NCBI RefSeq assembly: GCF_014199525.1
Contig: NZ_JACHNU010000001.1
Span: 1,590,182-1,654,181, forward strand
Direction of reading: 5' to 3'
Length of the DNA: 64,000 nt
Source: Conexibacter arvalis
Lineage (GTDB): Bacteria; Actinomycetota; Thermoleophilia; Solirubrobacterales; Solirubrobacteraceae
A program made the translations under genes and the position numbers. The first letter of the stretch is position 1; each line of letters opens with the position of its first letter. This document shows positions 61,278 to 64,000 of this stretch, piece by piece. Under the pieces are notes generated by a model. It saw only the letters and a program-made list of their open reading frames with translations, was not told the DNA's origin and did no database searches.

Positions 61278-62231
61278 TCAGACCGCCTCTGAGGCGGCGG
61301 TCAGCTTCGCCAGCTCGTCCTCGGCCAGCCTCAGGCTGGCGACCGGCAGCAGGTCGGCGAGCTGCTCGGGCGTGCGCGCGCTGGCGATCGGCGCGGCGAT
61401 GCCGGGCTGCGCCAGCGTCCAGGCGAGCGCGACGGCGGCGACGGTCGTGTCGTGGGCGGCGGCGACCTCGTCGAGCGCGGCGAGGACGGCCTGGCCTCTC
61501 GCTGTCTGGAGGTAGGCGCCGGCGCTCTGGGCCCGCTGGCTCTCGACCTGCGCGCCGGGCCGGTACTTGCCGGCGAGGAAGCCCATCGCGAGGCTGAAGA
61601 AGGGGAAGACGGCGATCCCGCGCTCGACCGCGACCCGCTGCAGCGCGCCCTCGTACGGGATGTCGCCGTCGGTCGCCTTCGCCCGCTCCAGCAGGTTGTA
61701 GTAGGGCTGCAGCGCGACGTACGGAGCGAAGCCCTCGCGCTCCTGGATCGCGAGCGCCTCGGTCAGCCGCTCGGCGCCGTAGTTGGAGGCGGCGAGCGCG
61801 CGCACCTTGCCGGCGCGGACGAGCGCGTCGAGCGCCTCCAGTTGCTCCTCCAGCGGCACGTCGGGGTCGTCGTGGTGAGCGTAGTAGAGGTCGATGCGGT
61901 CGACCTGGAGGCGCCGCAGCGAGTCGTCCGCCCACTTCGCGATGTTGGCGGCGGTCAGTCTCCCGAATCTGCCGGCCTTCGTCGCGACGAGGATCCGGTC
62001 GCGGTTGCCGCGCGCCTTCATCCAGTCGCCGATGATCGTCTCCGACTCGCCGCCGCTGTTGCCCGGCACCCACGCCGAGTAGGAGTCGGCGGTGTCGACG
62101 TGGTTGCCGCCGGCCTCCGCGTAGGCGTCGAGCACGGCGAACGACTGCGCCGCGTCAGCCGTCCAGCCGAAGACGTTGCCGCCGAGCGCGAGCGGGAAGA
62201 GGTCCAGGTTCGTCCAAGGTGTGTTCGCCAT
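61278..62231 (-). CDS. Aldo/keto reductase
   Basis: A 317-aa NADPH-dependent aldo/keto reductase. It starts LFPLALGGNVFGWTADAAQSFAVLDAYAEAGGNHVDTADSYS; the catalytic tetrad is visible as Asp in HVDTADSY with Tyr, Lys in VATKAGRF and His in LYYAHHDDP. C-terminal SARTPEQLADLLPVASLRLAEDEL closes the barrel. It reduces a carbonyl compound; substrate open. The ATG at 62231 has a TAGGTT box 6 nt upstream. Confidence 0.9.
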   Translation of the reverse strand: MANTPWTNLDLFPLALGGNVFGWTADAAQSFAVLDAYAEAGGNHVDTADSYSAWVPGNSGGESETIIGDWMKARGNRDRILVATKAGRFGRLTAANIAKWADDSLRRLQVDRIDLYYAHHDDPDVPLEEQLEALDALVRAGKVRALAASNYGAERLTEALAIQEREGFAPYVALQPYYNLLERAKATDGDIPYEGALQRVAVERGIAVFPFFSLAMGFLAGKYRPGAQVESQRAQSAGAYLQTARGQAVLAALDEVAAAHDTTVAAVALAWTLAQPGIAAPIASARTPEQLADLLPVASLRLAEDELAKLTAASEAV

Positions 62232-62243
62232 CGATCGAACCTA
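62229..62243 (-). promoter_or_regulatory. Leaderless-type -10 box before aldo/keto reductase gene
   Basis: On the minus strand TAGGTT (62243-62238) is followed by 6 nt and the ATG at 62231. Confidence 0.5.
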
Positions 62244-62330
62244 GCATCGGTGGCGGGCGCGGCAGGGCGCGGCAGCGGCAGGCGCGGCTGCGTCGCGTCC
62301 TGACGGCCGCGCCGCACGGCCGCCGCGCCC

Positions 62331-63272
62331 TCAGCGGGACCGCAGCGCCGCGATCGCCCACTCGAACGCGGGCACCGTCGCGGGGACCGGCGGCCAGCCG
62401 TTGACGATCGCGAGCAGCTGCCAATAGCGCTCCGCGCGGCGGTCGGTCCCGACCGCGAGGCGGTCGGCGAGGAGCGCGCCGACGGCGCCGTCGCCGACCT
62501 GCGACCAGGCCGCCTCGATCGCCGCCACGTGCGCGGCCGCCTCTGGCGCGTCGGGGGCGACGCCGGCCGCGAGCGCCTTGCCGCCCTCCGTCGCGACGAC
62601 CTCCGCGGCGACGCGCATCGCCGCCGCGTCGGGCGCCGGCACCGCCCTCGCCGCCGCGCGCTGGGCGGCGCCGGCCTCGGCCATCTCGCGCGTGCGGCGG
62701 CGGAAGCCGTCGTCGCGCACGAGCTGCGCCAACTCGATCCAGGCGTCGACCTGCTCGGGGCTCGGGTCGTCGGGGAGGTCGGGGCGGGCGGCGCGCATCC
62801 GCTGCTCGATCGCCGGGTCGGCGTCGAGGTCGGCGAAGGTCGCGTCGAGGAAGTCGTCGATGATGCGGCGGCGCTCCTCGGCGCTCAGCGTGGCCAGCTC
62901 GTGCATGGTGCGGATCTCCTTCTCGTCGGGGTCGCGTCTCGCCGCCATCCGCATCACCGTGCGCTGCAGCCGCAGCGCGCGGATCTGCGCGTCGAGCGCG
63001 TCGGCGTGGGCGGCCGCGACCTCGGCCAGCGTCAGCTCGCGCGCCAGCACGCGCGCGATCGTGGCGAGGTCGACGTCCAGCTCGCGCAGCGTGCGCACGA
63101 GCTGGAGCCGCGCCAGCGCCGTCTCGTCGTAGAGGCGATAGCCGGCGGACGTGCGGTCGGTCGGCGGCACGATCCCGCGGTCGGAGTAGAAGCGGATCGC
63201 CTTGACCGTCAGGCCGGTACGGCGGGCGAGCTCGCCGATCGTGAGGAGGGTGTCGCCGTCCATGCGCTCCAT
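62331..63272 (-). CDS. MerR family transcriptional regulator
   Basis: A 313-aa MerR regulator. The DNA-binding domain is LTIGELARRTGLTVKAIRFYSDRGIVPPTDRTSAGYRLYDETALARLQLVRTLRELDVDLATI, followed by a coiled helix (LAEVAAAHADALDAQIRALRLQRTVMRMA) and a 190-residue helical C-terminal domain that resembles TipA-type drug-sensing tails in size and helix content. ATG 63272 has GGGAGA 7 nt upstream; ATG 63263 is an in-frame alternative. TCTCCC-N5-GGGAGA at 63280-63296 could be its own operator. Confidence 0.87.
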   Translation of the reverse strand: MERMDGDTLLTIGELARRTGLTVKAIRFYSDRGIVPPTDRTSAGYRLYDETALARLQLVRTLRELDVDLATIARVLARELTLAEVAAAHADALDAQIRALRLQRTVMRMAARRDPDEKEIRTMHELATLSAEERRRIIDDFLDATFADLDADPAIEQRMRAARPDLPDDPSPEQVDAWIELAQLVRDDGFRRRTREMAEAGAAQRAAARAVPAPDAAAMRVAAEVVATEGGKALAAGVAPDAPEAAAHVAAIEAAWSQVGDGAVGALLADRLAVGTDRRAERYWQLLAIVNGWPPVPATVPAFEWAIAALRSR

Positions 63273-63279
63273 GCTGCGG

Positions 63280-63296
63280 TCTCCCGTCGGGGGAGA
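63280..63296. promoter_or_regulatory. Inverted repeat upstream of MerR gene
   Basis: TCTCCC (63280-63285) and GGGAGA (63291-63296) are 6-bp arms around 5 nt, directly upstream of the MerR start and partly overlapping its ribosome binding site. It is a plausible autoregulatory site. Confidence 0.35.
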
Positions 63297-63407
63297 GTCA
63301 AGCGCACTTCGATGCGCTCGCGACGCTCGCGCGCGCGACCGGCGGCGCCCCGCTCGGCGGCCCCCGGCCGCTGCCGAGGCGGCCGAGGGGCCGAGCGCGG
63401 CGACGCG

Positions 63408-64000
63408 CTACGCCTGCGCGACGAGCGCCAGCTCGTTGCCGAACGGGTCGGTCGCGACGAGCGCGCCGTCGCGCTCGACGGCCGGCCTCTCGTCGGCGGC
63501 GAGCCGCTCGGCGACGGCGCGCACGGCGGCGGCGTCCGGGAGCGCGATCGTGTACCGGGCGAGGCCGCGGGTGCCGGGCGCGTTGTCGACGCCGCCGAGG
63601 CTCGCCCACGTGTTGAGGCCGAGGTGGTGGTGGTAGCCGCCGGCCGAGACGAACAGCGCGCCCGGATAGCCGCGCACGACCACGTCGAACCCGAGCACGC
63701 CGTGGTAGAAGGCCTCCGCCGCGTCGAGGTCGGAGACCTGCAGGTGGACGTGGCCCATCGCCGTGTCGTCGGGGATGCCGGGGTCGGGCGCGTCGTCGGC
63801 GAGGTCGCGCGGCAGCTCGGCGACGATCGCGTCGAGGTCGAGTGGGAGCGTCGCCATTCTGATCTGGCCGTCGGGCTCGAAGCCCCACTCCGAGCGCGGG
63901 CGGTCGCGGTAGAGCTCGATCCCGTTGCCCTCCGGGTCGGCGAGGTAGAGCGCCTCGGAGACGAGGTGGTCGGAGGCGCCCTGGAGCGGATGGCGGGCGA
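63408..64000 (-). CDS. VOC family (catechol 2,3-dioxygenase-like) protein, 5' end outside window
   Basis: The minus-strand frame is open to the window edge, so the N-terminal part of the protein is missing. The visible 196 residues begin inside a first VOC domain (DPEGNGIELYRDRP, metal-ligand Glu in GIELY), continue with a linker and a complete second VOC domain (GHVHLQVSDLDAAEAFYHGVLGFDVV, YHHHLGLNTWAS, DPFGNELALVA). Two-domain VOC proteins of this type are CatE-like dioxygenases or hydrolases. An ATG at 63857 would give only the second half and is not the real start, because conserved sequence continues upstream. Confidence 0.85.
   Translation of the reverse strand, partial: ARHPLQGASDHLVSEALYLADPEGNGIELYRDRPRSEWGFEPDGQIRMATLPLDLDAIVAELPRDLADDAPDPGIPDDTAMGHVHLQVSDLDAAEAFYHGVLGFDVVVRGYPGALFVSAGGYHHHLGLNTWASLGGVDNAPGTRGLARYTIALPDAAAVRAVAERLAADERPAVERDGALVATDPFGNELALVAQA

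Noticed and set aside
63408-63857. A stand-alone 149-aa VOC protein starting at 63857
   Set aside because: Conserved VOC sequence (GIELYRDRP) continues in frame upstream to the window edge, so that ATG is internal.

Overview
The window is a very GC-rich, densely coded bacterial chromosome segment. Its gene content points to a deep-branching actinobacterium of the Solirubrobacterales (Conexibacter-like): an ECF42-type sigma factor with a DGPF/YCII partner, HtrA-VWA-MoxR-DUF58 genes, MMPL exporters, many GTGA/ATGA stop-start overlaps, and recurrent -10-like TANNNT boxes placed 6-8 nt before ATG codons (leaderless transcription). The taxon is my inference. I saw no rRNA, tRNA, CRISPR, phage or IS genes.

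Layout. 1-2.2 kb: two secreted or membrane-anchored proteins built from the same repeated module. 2.2-5.8 kb: an APC amino-acid permease, then (minus) a YCII protein and its ECF42-like sigma factor. 5.85-10.7 kb: a cell-wall locus with a membrane-anchored MurF-like ligase and an alpha/beta hydrolase (minus), divergent from two tandem D-Ala-D-Ala ligase homologues. 10.8-13.2 kb: a UspA protein, a 24-aa membrane peptide and a lipid-anchored GH3 hydrolase. 13.4-17.1 kb: a sulfate ABC operon (binding protein, CysT, CysW, CysA). 17.1-23.1 kb: a YciI protein, a thioesterase and the minus-strand HtrA-VWA-MoxR-DUF58-VWA operon. 23.3-33.4 kb: ytoQ, then a six-gene exopolysaccharide operon (GT2, GT4, pyruvyl transferase, flippase-GT39 fusion, cellulose-synthase-like GT2, GH8). 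33.6-38.5 kb: a complete branched-chain amino-acid ABC operon. 38.5-45.7 kb: a LOG-NUDIX fusion, a TetR/SRPBCC pair, and an MMPL exporter divergent from a NarL-type two-component system. 45.8-59.2 kb: a B12-dependent diol/glycerol dehydratase cluster (reactivase DdrAB, HbpS-like protein, small, large and medium subunits, GAF regulator) with a divergent acyl-CoA synthetase and membrane protein. A lower-GC HEPN-domain gene separates it from an aldehyde dehydrogenase. 59.1-64 kb: a LysR/TDT-transporter pair, an aldo/keto reductase, a MerR regulator and a VOC dioxygenase cut by the window end.

How it fits together. The dehydratase cluster has no microcompartment shell genes and no alcohol dehydrogenase. 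I read it as a cytosolic route: diol to aldehyde (PduCDE), aldehyde to acid (the aldehyde dehydrogenase at 57.7 kb), acid to acyl-CoA (the divergent synthetase). CGTTGC half-sites upstream of both the dehydratase operon and the aldehyde dehydrogenase suggest one regulon under the GAF regulator. Further signals: an AGA-dominated arginine codon choice in the secreted binding proteins, in-frame Gly/Ala minisatellites inside enzyme domains, a palindrome-rich MMPL/two-component control region, and an orphan strong terminator hairpin beside the HEPN gene.
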